A stretch of DNA of 64,000 nucleotides from Corylus avellana (GCF_901000735.1 NC_081547.1:1302001-1366000); one strand, 5' to 3'; positions 1 through 11,359 are shown, counted from the stretch's first letter. Notes: generated by a model not told the origin, from the letters alone. Numbers and translations are program-made.

Positions 1-582
1 ACCCCATGTCGTCCAAGTCCGCTGAGTTCTTTATCGACAGCGACTCCAGCCCCTCGCACAACGTGACCCCATCCAACTGCGACCCAATCGGCGCTCACAT
101 GCCTTGACGCCTTGTGCCTTTGATTTGATTTATGGGTTTCTTTGGTTTGATTTGATTTATGGGTCTGAAATCTTTGGTTTGAAATCTCTGGTCTGAAATC
201 CCTAAAATCTTTGATTCGGTCTGAAATATCACGTTTGATCGATCTGGGTTTCTGGTTTGATCATTTGGTGGTGCGAGAGAGAGAGAAAGAGAGGTGAGAG
301 AGAGGCGTCTGGTTTGATCTCTGGTTTGGTGGTGCGAGAGAGAGAAAGAGAGGTGAGAGAGACGTGAGACGGGAGGAGAGAGGAGAGAGAATATTTTTTT
401 TCTAATTTAATAAGCATGTGGATCGCTACAGTTGAACCCAAAACATTGGGTTCAACTGTAGCAGCTGATGGTTTAAGGAACCATATAGGGAATCTGTTGT
501 ATGACGTTTTTTGCAATTTTTTAGACATATTCCCTAAATTTAGGGAACAGACTCCCTTATAGGAAGTCTGCTGGGAATGCTC
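1..582 (-). mobile_element. PIF/Harbinger-like DNA transposon, right end
   Basis: The right end reads GGGAATGCTC and is followed by TAA at 583-585, the 3-bp target site expected for PIF/Harbinger elements. The matching place in the second copy of the flanking duplication (25974) has TAA and the same downstream bases but no element, so the right border is well defined. The interior has a perfect 16-bp inverted repeat (425-440 with 447-462), GA-rich tracts at 270-390 and repeated TTTGATTTGATTT-like words at 120-260. The left end lies outside the window. The superfamily is inferred from the TAA target and terminal sequence; no transposase is visible here. Confidence 0.6.
3..107 (+). pseudogene. 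possible C-terminal remnant of a transposon ORF, partial
   Basis: An open frame runs from the window edge to a TGA at 105-107 and encodes a Ser/Asp/Pro-rich tail (…FFIDSDSSPSHN…DPIGAHMP). The acidic-serine stretch followed by a PIG-type motif loosely recalls the linker before the conserved 'RPIG-K-AK' segment of the NAM-associated ORF1 proteins that accompany PIF/Harbinger elements. This fits the terminus seen at 582, but the segment is too short to be sure. It may equally be chance coding potential. Confidence 0.25.
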
Positions 583-585
583 TAA

Positions 586-1499
586 CATATTTTAAATTAA
601 TAACCTAACAATGGAAAATAACTAGGAAAGAATAACATAACTCAAAATCGGAAAGATTATAAATTTGATATTTTTAGGGAGGCGAGAGGTAGTAAATGTT
701 ACCATAACATAACATAACCGGTGGAGGTCTTATCGATCGAGCACTCCTTTTGAGAAATCTTCCCAATGGCTTTTAGTTTTGGTGGCGAGTAAATTGACTG
801 ACTAGAGGCTCAGAAGAAAAGAGTAAATTGACTAGCGAGGAATTTCCGTGACAAGCAAACCACTTTTTTTCAGATATGAAGTAACGACAGGGGCTATGTG
901 GCGACACGTTTGCGTGGAAGCAAGACCCATTAATTAGCTGTCACTTCCTAATTTCTCGCACTTTTTTGTACAACTTTAACGTTATTAACTCATCCCGTGT
1001 ATGTAAACCTAGCCTTTTTTTATTAATTTTCGAAGACAACCATTTATCATGACACGTGTTCAACATCAGCAAACAAAACAACGGGCCCATATCATTTTTC
1101 AAATGATCGGACGGTGGTGACTGAACCCCCGACTCTTTTGATCTTCTCGCGCTACGCGATAATGAACCCAGTCACTTACGTGGGAATATCGAATATCTCT
1201 TTCCCCGCCAACCAGGCGCTAGAAACGAATATGCCAAAACGTAAGGCAAGAAAGCCACAGACCTTTCCCCTTCAGTCGTTCACAACGGCACGTCGAATTT
1301 CTCTTCGCTTCTCGTGCCAATCTCAATATATCGAGATGTTTTCAATTTTTTTTTTTTTTTTTTTATTTTTCGTCATAATCTCCAGCGTAATGGGACACCT
1401 ATATATATCGAGGAGGTTTACAATTTGCAAAACGATCAAAGCGATTCTTCCTATCATCAAAGGCTTCAATCTCTCTAGATATTTCTCTCTTCTGTTAAA
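586..1499 (+). promoter_or_regulatory. promoter and 5' leader of MCU gene copy 1
   Basis: A TATA element (CTATATATAT, about 1399-1408) lies about 100 bp before the start codon at 1500. It is followed by a short pyrimidine-rich leader (TCTCTCT, 1470-1492). Upstream is a GC-richer stretch (1090-1320) with a CGCGCTACGCG near-palindrome (about 1147-1160), an ACGTGGG core near 1189 and two nearby GAATATC words. The same block lies before copy 2 with few changes. TATA placement is seen; transcription-factor roles are inference. Confidence 0.55.
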
Positions 1500-3787
1500 A
1501 TGGCGTTTAGGAAAACCCTAGCACAGCGTCTCTTCAATATTACCAAGGTCTCGACCCAAACCCTCGCGAATTGCCGGATTTCCTCGTCGACTGTCCGGAC
1601 CCGGGCTCCACCCGACCCGGATAAAGCCTCCATTGTTTCCGATCCCGGGGATGGCGGGATTTTCCGGCGCTTTCTCCACAAACGGTCAGCATCGTTAGAG
1701 CCGGTGCTCCGGCCGCTTTCCGTCGGGGAGAACCTAATGGGGAAGCTGAAGTCCATGGGCATTGCCCAGGACCGGATCCGGTTTGACGGTCTGAGCCCTC
1801 CTCCTCCGGCGCCGACCGGTCCGGCGGATGGGCTGACGGTGGAGGACGCGAGGAAGCTGCTGAGGGTGGCGCAATTGGAAGCTGTGAAAGCAAGGCTGAG
1901 AGAGATCCAGAAGAGCTGGATACCGTATTCGGACTTTGTTCGGGTCTGCGGAGAGGGCTCCTCGGATTCGGATCAGGGTCTCCGGTTGGCCAAGACGCTC
2001 GACGAGTCCGGAAACGTCATCGTCTTAGGGAACGTCGTGTTCCTCAGACCCGACCAGGTATTCATTTTTTTTTCCCCCTCTTTATTTTTCCTCTATCCAT
2101 TCATTAAAACTCGAATTTCTTTTTGTTTTTTTTTTTTTTTCTGGCCTTTTTCTTTTTGTTGGGTTTATTTTTACAAATAAGATATTATAATAATGATGGT
2201 CCTGAAAGGGTCAGATTCAGCTAAGAGATTTGTTTTTTTAAATTTAATTTGGGGACTACCAAGAACTGATATGGTTTTTGTTTTTTTTTTATGGTTATTT
2301 TTGCTTTTGTTTCTTTGCGACAGGAAAGTGAAACTATGTTGTCACGCCAGATCTAAAACATGTAAAAGGGTTCCACGTTTGAGATGGAGTGTTGGACCAA
2401 AAATGCCCTTCAGTTTCTACGGTGACAAAGTTTGTTTCACCCTGGGGCCCAAACTCAGGTCATGGGGATAAAAAACCCATGGCCTGCCCTCTCCCAGAAT
2501 TAAGGCAATAAATAACTAAATTAACAAAAAAAAATTATATATAGAATGGGAAAATGTGGGGAAAGTGGGAAAAGGAAAGAGCAAGAATTAGACAGAGTAG
2601 GTGAATGAGACAATGAAAAAGAGATCTGGTGCTGAAGAAGAGAGAGATAGAGAGATATCAATTTAAAGAGGAAGAAGAAGAAAAGAAAAAAAAAAAAAAA
2701 AAAAAAAAGGAAAAAAGGATGAGAAAGCATGATCTAACTGCATGTGTTTTCTTTGTTAATCTATTTTTAAGGGGTGTTTTTTGTTTTTGGTTCTAAAAAG
2801 TGTTTTGGCAGCGGTAAAAACTGTTTTTGTGTTTAAAAGAACGTGTTACAAAACATGATTTTTCTTTTTATTTATTTATTTTTTTTTTTGGGGTTGCTAA
2901 GTTTTACATGGTAAGATGGGGATTGATGTAGTTAATTTTTCAGGTCATGGCTTAGGACTTTTTTTGTTTTTTTTTTTGAGTCTGTCAGTGAAGACATTTA
3001 TTTAGACATCACAATGCCAATGGAGTTTTGAGCTTCTGACCCACAAAAGGACCAATATTTTAAAGCAAATTTGGAAAATAAATCAGGACTGTTAAAAAAT
3101 ATAATCTAAGCCAAATCAAATTTTTAATGCAACTGGGTTTATAATTTGAGCTGTGATGCTTTAAATTGTCGTCTCATCCAAGTAGTGGAGGAAAAAACAA
3201 AGCCCAAGTGTGATGTAGCTTAGGTTGAGCTATGCTTTACCCAAACGTTTCAAAATCTTTGATTACAGGTGGCAAAAGCCATTCAAAGCCTTATTCCTAT
3301 ACCCGGAGGAAACCCAGATGAGCCAAGACGGCGGGAGGAGCTGGCGGAGATGGAGAAGCAGAGGGCGGAAATCGACAAAAAGGTTGATGCCATGGTTCGC
3401 CGGGAACTCTGGTGCGGGCTGGGGTTCGTGGTGGCGCAAACAGCCGGGTTCATGAGGCTCACATTTTGGGAACTCTCGTGGGATGTCATGGAGCCCATCT
3501 GCTTCTACGTCACCTCCATGTACTGCATGGCCGGCTATGCCTTCTTCCTCAGGACATCCAAAGAACCTTCCTTTGAAGGGTTCTATCAGAGCCGGTTCGA
3601 CGCAAAGCAGAAGCGACTCATGGAGGCTCACAATTTTGACATTGCAAGGTACAACGAGCTCCGTAGAGCTTGTTATCAATATCAACCCAATTCATCGTCT
3701 TCAGAACAAGCAGCAGCAGCCTCTTCAGCTGCTCCATTGTTCAGAAATGGTCATCAAAAGCTTGAGTTTAGTGGTCTAAATCAATAA
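1500..3787 (+). CDS. mitochondrial calcium uniporter (MCU) family protein, copy 1
   Basis: Two exons, 1500-2057 and 3269-3787, join in phase 0 over a 1,211-bp GT-AG intron and give 358 residues. MCU family proteins form the Ca2+-selective pore of the inner mitochondrial membrane. The first ~25 residues (MAFRKTLAQRLFNITK…) are Arg/Lys-rich with no acids, like a mitochondrial presequence. Residues ~205-232 are a charged coiled coil. A first membrane segment lies at ~233-251. The family's selectivity filter W-D-x-M-E-P is at 257-262 (WDVMEP), leading into the second membrane segment. The C-terminus is a Ser/Ala/Gln-rich tail. The length and single intron fit plant MCU genes. It differs from copy 2 at R162 (W there) and G355 (V there). 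No frameshift or stop is present. Plants usually carry several MCU paralogues, so I assign no numbered symbol. Confidence 0.95.
2058..3268 (+). other. intron 1 of MCU copy 1, with a long purine tract
   Basis: The intron begins GTATTC and ends GATTACAG. At about 2545-2720 the plus strand is strongly purine-rich (GAAGAAGAAG, GAGAGATAGAGAG, then a run of about 20 A). Poly-T tracts flank it. The frames that stay open across this region are low-complexity and not coding. Confidence 0.8.
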
Positions 3788-6700
3788 TTTGGACACCACC
3801 CAACCCCTTCCTTCCCCGGCCTATTTTCCGTCCCATATGTAACCTAAAATACAGATCATGCGGCTTTCTACAAAAGTAATATAATATTGAGTGTTCTTAG
3901 TTTTTTGGACATATATCTACGAGTATCTCAACTCCATCTTGGGATGGGTATATGAGAAAACGAAGATCTCATATATATTAGTCATATATAGTCTGTGCAG
4001 AAGCCGTAAGTAAGATTAATACAAATTATACCCATCTCATAAATTTCATATAAATTTATTCTCTCAATTTCTAACAACCCATCTCGTGATCCCGATCCGT
4101 GTCGAACATAACAACATTTTCTTGCCTTGTCGGGAAGCACAAGTAAGAGGTAACGGCTGGAACATATATGTGGCAAATAAGTCAAATTTCAAGTCCCACG
4201 GCCAAATGGCAGTTTCAATACAAACATAAAATATTCAAATTTTGGGACCTAATACTTTATAACTACCATGTAAATTGCCTCAAATAAAGGACAATAATGT
4301 ACCTAACAATCAGGGTAGGCTCCATTGTTATAGGCCAATAAGTTACTATCAAACACTCTTAAGGAAAGTAAGCAAAAAAACTTGCTTTTGGCGGAATGAA
4401 TTTTTAGCTTCGTTCTCATTGTGTATACGGGAAGAAGAGTTACAATTGCAATCATGTTTAACAACTTTAAACTTGATAGCAACTAGGAGAACTAATACAA
4501 CTAAAAAACTTAATAAGAAGAGATAATCCTACTCTAAAAATAATTACAACAGATAAAACTACCCTAAAAATAATTACAAAAGTTATATTTGGATGCAACT
4601 ATATCTGATTGAAGAGATTTGGTTGTTCTTTAACTGCTTGATGTTCCTTAACACTTAATTCATACAAGACCTTCCAAAAAAGTTATTTGGGGAAGTAATG
4701 TAAGAAATCTATTTAAGATCTACATGTCCAAGTAAGTAGACAACTCAAAATTTATTTGGACACATAAGTTCTATATGAAATCTTTTGCATTATTTGCTCA
4801 ATTTAATAGCAATTTAGACAAATAATTATTGTGATGCTTATCTCAATTTTTTTTTTTTTTTTTTGAGGGCAATGATTATTCACAAAAAAAAAAAGAAAAA
4901 AAAAAGATAGGAATGTGTATGGCATCCATATGGTATGGGAATTGTTGGTGGATGGTGATTTGGGGAAGGCTATCTTGGAGATGCATGCGGGCAATGTGTA
5001 TGGCATTCAATTCAGAGGACATATTCCTGGGGAAGGTTTTTTCTTGGACAGGCCAAGTCTTTCATCCTTCAATGTATTCTTGTCAGGCTGTGACTTTTAA
5101 TGGCCTTGAAAGTTGAAACCGTGTCGTTTGGTCCACTTTTCAAGTCCAAGTTCAATGCTTGCTCATCTAAAATTAATCTTAAAGCACCACCTCCTACTCC
5201 TAGAATGGTCCGCTCACTGTGGCTCACTTTTTGCATATATAGCCAATTAGCCACCGTCCATTCATCGGCTACATCGCTGCATCCCGCACCCCTTCCCAAA
5301 CTAACGCATCGGACAAAGTTCTTCCATTTCAGGATCAAGTCGTTACGTGACAATATATTTATCTTTTGATTAATTTCATGTACATGGTTAGACCTATGGA
5401 TAGAAATTTTTAACAATTTTGTTGCTTGAATTGTTAGCATAAACCTCTACAGCTCACTTGTCATCACATATTTTAGACAGTCTTACCCACCTGTTTAGAC
5501 AGATAAATTTCATATGAGCTGTTTCGTATTTATTGTTAAAATTGTTAACAATCTAAACAACAAATTGAGCTCTTAATTGTGAATTAGAATCATCCCTAAT
5601 TCATTTAAATTAGATAACATCTAATTAGTTATATTAGAGAGATATTTTTGTCTCCTCAAAAGTAAAAAGACCTAATTAATGATTTTTAAACACCAAAGGA
5701 GTGAAAGCCCTACCTAATTAAATATGAAGCCCCAAAAAAGATGCATCCCACCGCCCAATTCCTTGAGTCTACCCTTCCATGTTGGATCTGGTTGGGGTGT
5801 ATAGCGGGAAAAGAAAACACTCCATTTTAAATTGTTTGGTGACTTGAGAATTGAATGGTAGTTGTCGGAGATAGAATCCTCTCCATTTTAAGGAATTATT
5901 TTATTATCAAAATATTTGTTTATTGTATTTAATGCTATACATGATGTTATATCATTTTAAAATTTTAAAAATTTTTGATACTATATATATGAAGATGGAG
6001 ATTAGAGAGGATCCTGATCTAATACGGGTTAGCTCAATCTGTCTAAATTGGTTGTCAAGTAGGGATTTTGTTTTTGGAATTCTTTATTGGTAATATTAAA
6101 CACGAAAAGTATTTCCTAATTAATATAATGATCCCACAATGTTCCCAGTCTGATTACAAATGCAATGTACTATTGGTTCTTATCTATGGCCTCATCCTAC
6201 TCAGCATACACGTCACACAGACTACATCGTCTGAATGACAACACAATTTTGGACTCTTACTCAATTGAGATTTGCTACAATGCATTCTTCCACCCATCTC
6301 CTTACCATCTTTTTTCTTTCAACATCTTGATTTTTTTTCAAAATAAATAAATAAATACAAGAGAGGGGAGATGGTAGGGAGATGGGTGAGAGAATGCCAA
6401 AAAGCATTTGCCTACTAAATTGATTTATAGGTGGATTGATTGAAAAGTATCAAGTGATTGACTACTGTTAAGTCCATAATTAGCACCCCTAATCACTTAT
6501 TATTAAAATATTAAAGTTTGTTGGAATAATTTCTTTTAATTAAATTTTATTAAACTGATGTAGACATTTTTTTATTTTTTTATTTTTGCCAAGAAATGTG
6601 GACATTTATATTGAGAGTAATGGACCAAATAAATGTGTGACGTGGACAAATATTAGTTGGTAGCTGCTTATGTGGGGCGCAAAGCACATAGTGGTCCAAA

Positions 6701-6860
6701 GAATAAGTTATTTTGTCGCTCAATTTTTGGTAGGTGATGTGATTGGCGGAATTGAGGGTTAGGGGCGCCACGTGTCGTGTCGTTTTCTTTTGCTATTCAA
6801 ATAGTGGCCTTGTTTTTCGGTCTCTTCTTATATATTTTATTTTATTCTTTGCATTTCTCA
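3788..6860. other. 3' flank of MCU copy 1, no supported gene
   Basis: AT-rich DNA shared with copy 2 (29198-32260). At 5100-5330 there is a GC-richer block with a TATA-like GCATATATAGCC (about 5235) and open frames on both strands that resemble no protein I recognise. It may be a detached promoter or old retroposon piece. 5870-6060 and 6480-6640 are plain AT-rich sequence. No splice-linked exons were found. Confidence 0.5.
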
Positions 6861-6864
6861 TCTA

Positions 6865-7108
6865 CGTAGAGCTGTAAACGAGTTGGCCGACTTGTGAATT
6901 CACTCGATATTCACTCGATTAAATTTGACTCAAAATTGAGTTTGACATTATTCAAGCCCGCTTATTACTGTACATACCTGCTCGATTAGCAAATAACACA
7001 TACTCGGCTCGCCAAATTAAATTCGGTGGAGGCTCGTGAGCGACTCGCACGACTAGCCCAACTCGTTTGGGACTCGTGAGCTCGACCTAGATAACGATCG
7101 AATAACTC

Positions 7109-7145
<37 letters not shown>
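6865..7145. mobile_element. hAT-type non-autonomous element remnant, copy 1
   Basis: The sequence starts GAGCTGTAAACGAG and is full of CTCG/CGAG words (ACTCGATT, GGCTCGTGAG, CCCAACTCGTTT) before an (AT)n tract at 7113-7141. This wording is typical of plant hAT-like MITEs with 'AAACGAGC…GCTCG' interiors, and a better preserved relative with an 8-bp target duplication is at 23231-23806. Termini are not clear here. The block is far more diverged from its partner in copy 2 than the DNA around it. Confidence 0.4.
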
Positions 7146-7146
<1 letters not shown>

Positions 7147-7430
7147 TCGTTACTTCTTATTTATTTATTTGATATGTCCGCATCAGAGAATAAAAAATTG
7201 TTACATAATATGAATATAACTACATACTACCATATAATTATCATATGATGTTGAAATTTCAAATTAAGCTAGTAGTATAATAATATTTAAAATTAAAATC
7301 AACAATGTGTTTGTTAAGAACCATAATTTAAATATAATCATAAGTATTAACAATTTAATATTTATCATTAAAAATTAAAAATTTATTAACTTAGTATAAT
7401 AGTATATTAGCATTACATAATTACCCAGTT

Positions 7431-8120
7431 AAACTCCAAGTCAAATAAAGGGCTCCCCTGTCTCAAGAGCACTCACCTAACCCGTCTCAGGAGGCTTCTC
7501 CTATCACCAAGAAAAACCAGAGATCTTGTTCTTCCATCCTCTTCTTCTTCCCTTGGTAGCAGTGCTTGGCATTTTCTTTGTAATTTTTTTCGGCTTCCGT
7601 TTTTGGCTGTTTTGGTTTAGATATAGTCTTTCAAACTCAAGTCTACTCATCTTCACCAACTAAGGCGTGTCTTTCCGATAATGTCTACAATGTTGGGTTT
7701 CTCCGCTGCTGCTTCTATTGGGATTTTGTTTTTTTTTTTTTTTTTTCTTTCTTTTCGTCATGGCCTTTGGGTTGAGGACGTGACGTTATCTCCTGGCCTT
7801 TGGGTCAGGGAGGTTATCTCCGACCTTTAGATTAGGTGTGGAAATTTATCTCTTACGATTCAGTTTTTGTTTTTTATATTTGGGTTAAGCTATGCTTAGT
7901 TTAGTTTGCACAAAGCATGTATGTTATTTAAATGTAATTGTACATGTGTTAGGATAAGTTTGAAGTCATTTTTATTACTTTATAATCTCAGAGCATTTGT
8001 CTATGATTTTTCAAAACTTTATTTGCTGTATTGTAAGAACTTTATAATCTGTAATGTAAGAGTTTTATAGTCATGACATTTCATCAATGAAAGTTATAGA
8101 TCTTGGTTCAAGAAAAAATC
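7431..8120 (+). mobile_element. non-coding retroposon (family A), copy 1
   Basis: The block contains CAGAGATCTTGTTCTTCC, a poly-T tract, repeated 'GGCCTTTGGGT…TTATCTCC' modules and a 3' part with 'TGTAAGAGTTTTAT…ATTTCATCAATGAAAG' before an A-rich end. The same 3' architecture (TGTAAGAGTTTTATGCTC…ATCAATGAGA, poly-A) closes the element at 46110-46800, which has target duplications. This is therefore an older member of that retroposed family. It has no coding capacity. Left border is uncertain. Confidence 0.45.
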
Positions 8121-8174
8121 ACCGATTTTATATACACTAATATTTAATTTTAATATTTTAACTTAATGTTATAA

Positions 8175-8177
<3 letters not shown>

Positions 8178-8220
<43 letters not shown>
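8178..8220. repeat. (AT)n microsatellite
   Basis: About 20 AT units. The matching tract in copy 2 (33583-33636) is longer, giving a clear length difference between the two copies. Confidence 0.9.
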
Positions 8221-8222
<2 letters not shown>

Positions 8223-8229
8223 CCTTGGA

Positions 8230-9420
8230 TGCTTTAATCTTGGTTAAAATCAAGTTTTATTTTTTTAATTATTTGGCCAGCTAACACACACCCAAAAAAA
8301 CAAGCCTCAACCTGCACCATTGGATCTGCCGAACCCCATCTGAGCGGTTAAACCCTTATCTACAACATATAATTTTCCACAAAACGTGACCTGTGCAACA
8401 GCTCTGGAAAGTGTTCCCTCTTTTAAACCCTTGGATGATATTTCCATTAATCCCAACCCTTCAATTCTGTCGAGCCTACCCCTTTTTTCTTTCCGTTCCT
8501 TTAGCTCATTCTTTTCATTTCAGTCGTATGTTCAATTTTGAGTTTTCTCTTACATTCATCTGAACCATCTCCCTCAAGAACCCTAATTTCAATTCACTTC
8601 AAATCTTACTTGATTTTATTCCTTTGTGTAATGATTCCTACGTTTTTCTCTATTTCTCCTCTGCATCCGCTACAAAATCCATTCGTAGCTTCAACGACAT
8701 CCATGGCCGAAGGCTAGCATAAACTCGTTACATTCCACAAACCCACTCATCGACTCGTTGATGAAGGCAATCACTTTGTAGGCTACAAGAGTAGCAAGAT
8801 AAACGAGGCCTTGAACATAAAAGAACATTGTAGGCTACTAGCTTGGATAACTACTTTGAAAGTGGTTTTGAAAACATTTTTTCAAAACATAAAGAACAAA
8901 ATAAAATAAAATTTGGGCCTACTGGAGGCTGGCCTCCACTTGTGGCCGCTACAGATCTGGCGATGGCCGCCGGACAGTTCCACATGGCTGCTCAACACAG
9001 CCAACAGCCATGCAGTGGACCAATGGTTTGTGGCTGACCTTCTGAAGAATGATCATCAAAACTAAACTTTGGCACATGGACAACAAATGATCTAGCCAAT
9101 TACTTGCCCATTAATAAAGGGCCAAGACCTAGTAAATCAATAAATTAGCAACACACATGGACCAATGGTCTCTAAATGCAACACATAAAATATTCATGAC
9201 GACGAAGAAGAAATCAGGTTGTATAGCTATTTGCTAATACTCACACAAAAATTGATCCTGCATGTTTACCGCCAGTAACAAAATGCATTTAAACTGTCTT
9301 TCGTAAAAGCATCTTACTAACACAATTAACACCTCATCGATCACTAGTTGCTCAAGAACTCGATGCATTTTGGGGCCAATAATTGACACTCACCGGTGCC
9401 ATAGTCTTCTCCATGCTGGA
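8230..9420. other. gene-free 3' part of duplication copy 1
   Basis: 8400-8720 resembles a pyrimidine-rich plant promoter and leader (repeated CTCTT/TTTCTC, CAAGAACCCTAATTTC), but the only ATG at its end (8702) meets a stop after four codons. 8920-9040 is a GC-richer patch without a supported product. The 64-residue open frame at 8843-9037 is shared with copy 2 but resembles nothing I know. Confidence 0.4.
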
Positions 9421-9897
9421 ATAAGCCCCTAGGCCACTACTCTGCTATGACACTTGATGCCACCACTCTATGAAACATAAGTAATTAATATTATCAGACA
9501 GAACTCTTTCTGGAACGCATATTTAACCACCATTAAGTAGATAACCATGTAAATTATACAAAGAAATATTATAGTCATCATCATTATTAAGACTACATAA
9601 CCAACCTATCCAATGCAAACTTATTTACATTTGTGAAGTGGCTGGACGTATATGGGACTTACATGCTTGTTAAATTCTTCTAAAGACTGCACTGATCTGT
9701 CTCTTCTTTTTATGAGGGTCTTTATTGATGGATGAAGTGCACTCTTGCACACACAAGGTATTTGGTTGAAAAGCAACCTCACCTCATTATGTTAGGGAAG
9801 AATTGTACTTTGTAGTGCTGGTTATTCAGAGCCAGATTTGACCCTGAAACTAAAGAAAGATCACTATGGCATGGTTGTACGTAGAGCAGTCTGCCCC

Positions 9898-10221
9898 TAG
9901 GGCTGGGCACGGGTCGGTTCGGGGCGGGTTTGGAGTTTTTTACCACCCGACCCGTGCCCATCGGGTTTGATAAACCCTTACCCGTTACCCGGGTTATATG
10001 CACTAAAACCGCCGGGTTTCGGGTAGAACGGGGCGGGTTGCTCGGGGCGGGTTGCTCGGGGCGGGTCGGGTATTTTTAATGGCTATCAATTTCAATTTAA
10101 GTCCTGGTTTTTTTGTAATTTTTTTTTAAAAAAACTGGTTTTTTGTAATTTTTTTTTTTAAAAACTGGTTTTTTGTAACTTTTTAAAAAACTACATTTGG
10201 ACTAAAACCCATCAAGAATGG
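9898..10221. mobile_element. hAT-like element, left end, cut by the assembly gap
   Basis: The duplicated sequence stops at TAGGGCTGGGCACGGGTCGG, a terminus wording typical of plant hAT elements. It is followed by 'CGGGT/CCCGA' rich inverted words (GGGGCGGGT repeated at 10031-10065) and three CTGGTTTTTTGTAA-like repeats (10105-10185). The right end is not seen; it is lost in the N run or deleted. Assignment rests on the terminus only. Confidence 0.5.
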
Positions 10222-10321
10222 NNNNNNNNNNNNNNNNNNNNNNNNNNNNNNNNNNNNNNNNNNNNNNNNNNNNNNNNNNNNNNNNNNNNNNNNNNNNNNN
10301 NNNNNNNNNNNNNNNNNNNNN
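10222..10321. other. assembly gap (100 N)
   Basis: Exactly 100 Ns, the conventional size for a gap of unknown length. It falls in or next to the hAT-like element at the right border of duplication copy 1, so the junction between copy 1 and the UPF0496 region is not directly sequenced. Confidence 1.
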
Positions 10322-10334
10322 AAAAAAATTTATA

Positions 10335-10385
10335 AGCAAAGCTAGCTTGCTTGTTATGTTTGAGGAAAGGCTGAGAGATTTGCAG
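10335..10385 (+). other. possible isolated exon fragment
   Basis: Right after the gap an open stretch reads …ISKASLLVMFEERLRDLQ and ends CAG|GTGAGC, a strong donor. Its charged, non-repetitive composition looks coding, but the upstream part is in the gap and I found no partner exon downstream. No family recognised. Confidence 0.25.
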
Positions 10386-10399
10386 GTGAGCTTGTATTA

Positions 10400-11060
10400 A
10401 ATCTAGGAATATTCTTCTATAGCCATGAATACATGCTATACTTGATTTTTGGTTTCAACTTTCTCGGTTGAATATGCAAGACATGGCTAGCTCTTTTCCT
10501 TGCTAGTTTTAGAATCTGGAAGATGTGTCTAATGAGTAATGATACATTTTCTCACCAAATCCCAAATGGACGGATTTGTCACTCTCACATTTACTTTTGG
10601 TCCTTTAGATTTCTAATAAAGACATGGTGATCTCTTTCAAGTTATTGGAATTCCCTTGAGCAATTAATCATACGTGAAACCTGCAACCTTTTACCCTTTA
10701 CATAAATTCATCATTGATGGAAAAGTTGCTCAGAAGATAGTCTGGTAAGCATTCTGCATTCCTTGACATAAATTCATCATTGATGATTTTTTTTTTGGTC
10801 CCCCTTTCCCTTCAATTTCTTTTGGGCTCCAGCTATAGCCGGCCGTGCATCTCCGAGTGGCGGCCTAGATTGATTGTTTAAACTTGACTGCTCTCCTAGT
10901 CTTCATCTCTTCTAATTTAATCCAGGTCAGTAGACATGCATTTAGCAAAAAGCAGAAGGGACTTCTAGAAATGTGACTTGTCTGCTTTTTTTTCCCTCAC
11001 TAAACATCCATCACAAGAAAAAGGCTTTCATTGCGTTGTCCATTCATGGCTAGGAGGCAG
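10400..11060. other. intergenic, no gene seen
   Basis: AT-rich sequence with a short direct repeat (CATAAATTCATCATTGATG at about 10700 and 10766). No coding frame, RNA gene or element end supported. Confidence 0.4.
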
Positions 11061-11064
11061 ATAA

Positions 11065-11345
11065 GAAAAAGGGTTCTTTGATCCATTTTGTTTCAAGAAA
11101 AGATGCTTTGAGCGAGTACCAAAAAAATATGCGAGCCCTAGAAAAAGGGTTCTTTGATCCATTTTGTTTCAAGAAAAGATGCTTTGAGCGAGTACCAAAA
11201 AAATATGTGAGCCATGGAAAATGGGTTCTTTGATCCATTTTTGTTTCAAGAAAAGATGCTTTGAGCGAGTACCAAAAAAATATGTGAGCCGTAGAAAAAG
11301 GGTTCATTGATCCATTTTGTTTCAAGAAAAGATGCTGCGAGCCGT
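11065..11345. repeat. tandem repeat, about four units of 76 bp
   Basis: Units start near 11065, 11141, 11217 and 11294. Each carries GGGTTCTTTGATCCATTTTG, CAAGAAAAGATGCTTTGAGC and GAGTACCAAAAAAATATG; the last unit is shortened. A single diverged relative of this unit precedes the tRNA-Asp at 15083 (14910-15080), with GCGGGTACCACAGAAAAAAT in the matching place. The array keeps a minus-strand frame open only because the unit is repeated. Confidence 0.85.
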
Positions 11346-11359
11346 AAAAAAACAAGTAG

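Larger units (their letters stand above)
583..9899 (+). repeat. segmental duplication, copy 1 (MCU segment)
   Basis: This ~9.3 kb stretch matches 25974-34870 base for base over long runs, in the same orientation, including promoter, coding exons, intron and several kb of 3' flank. Differences are single bases, homopolymer or microsatellite lengths and a few indels. The left border is a transposon end at 582. The right border is the junction with a hAT-like terminus at 9898-9900. Between about 9427 and 9862 copy 1 holds about 430 bp that copy 2 lacks. Confidence 0.95.

Noticed and set aside
229..588. 119-residue minus-strand frame
   Set aside because: Lies in the transposon end, with low-complexity Ser/Leu stretches made by the GA-rich tract.
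1475..1893. Open frames on the minus strand opposite MCU exon 1 (95 and 117 residues), repeated at 26886-27304
   Set aside because: They are shadows of the GC-rich coding exon, have no splice or promoter support and resemble no family.
3263..3685. 140-residue minus-strand frame opposite MCU exon 2 (and 28673-29095)
   Set aside because: Antisense shadow of a clearly conserved exon.
5069..5440. 123-residue minus-strand frame, also at 30473-30844, conserved between copies
   Set aside because: Conservation only reflects the recent duplication of the whole segment; no known motif, and the sense strand is equally open.
8843..9037. 64-residue frame shared with 34235-34429
   Set aside because: Shared because of the duplication; no start context, no motif and no splice partner.
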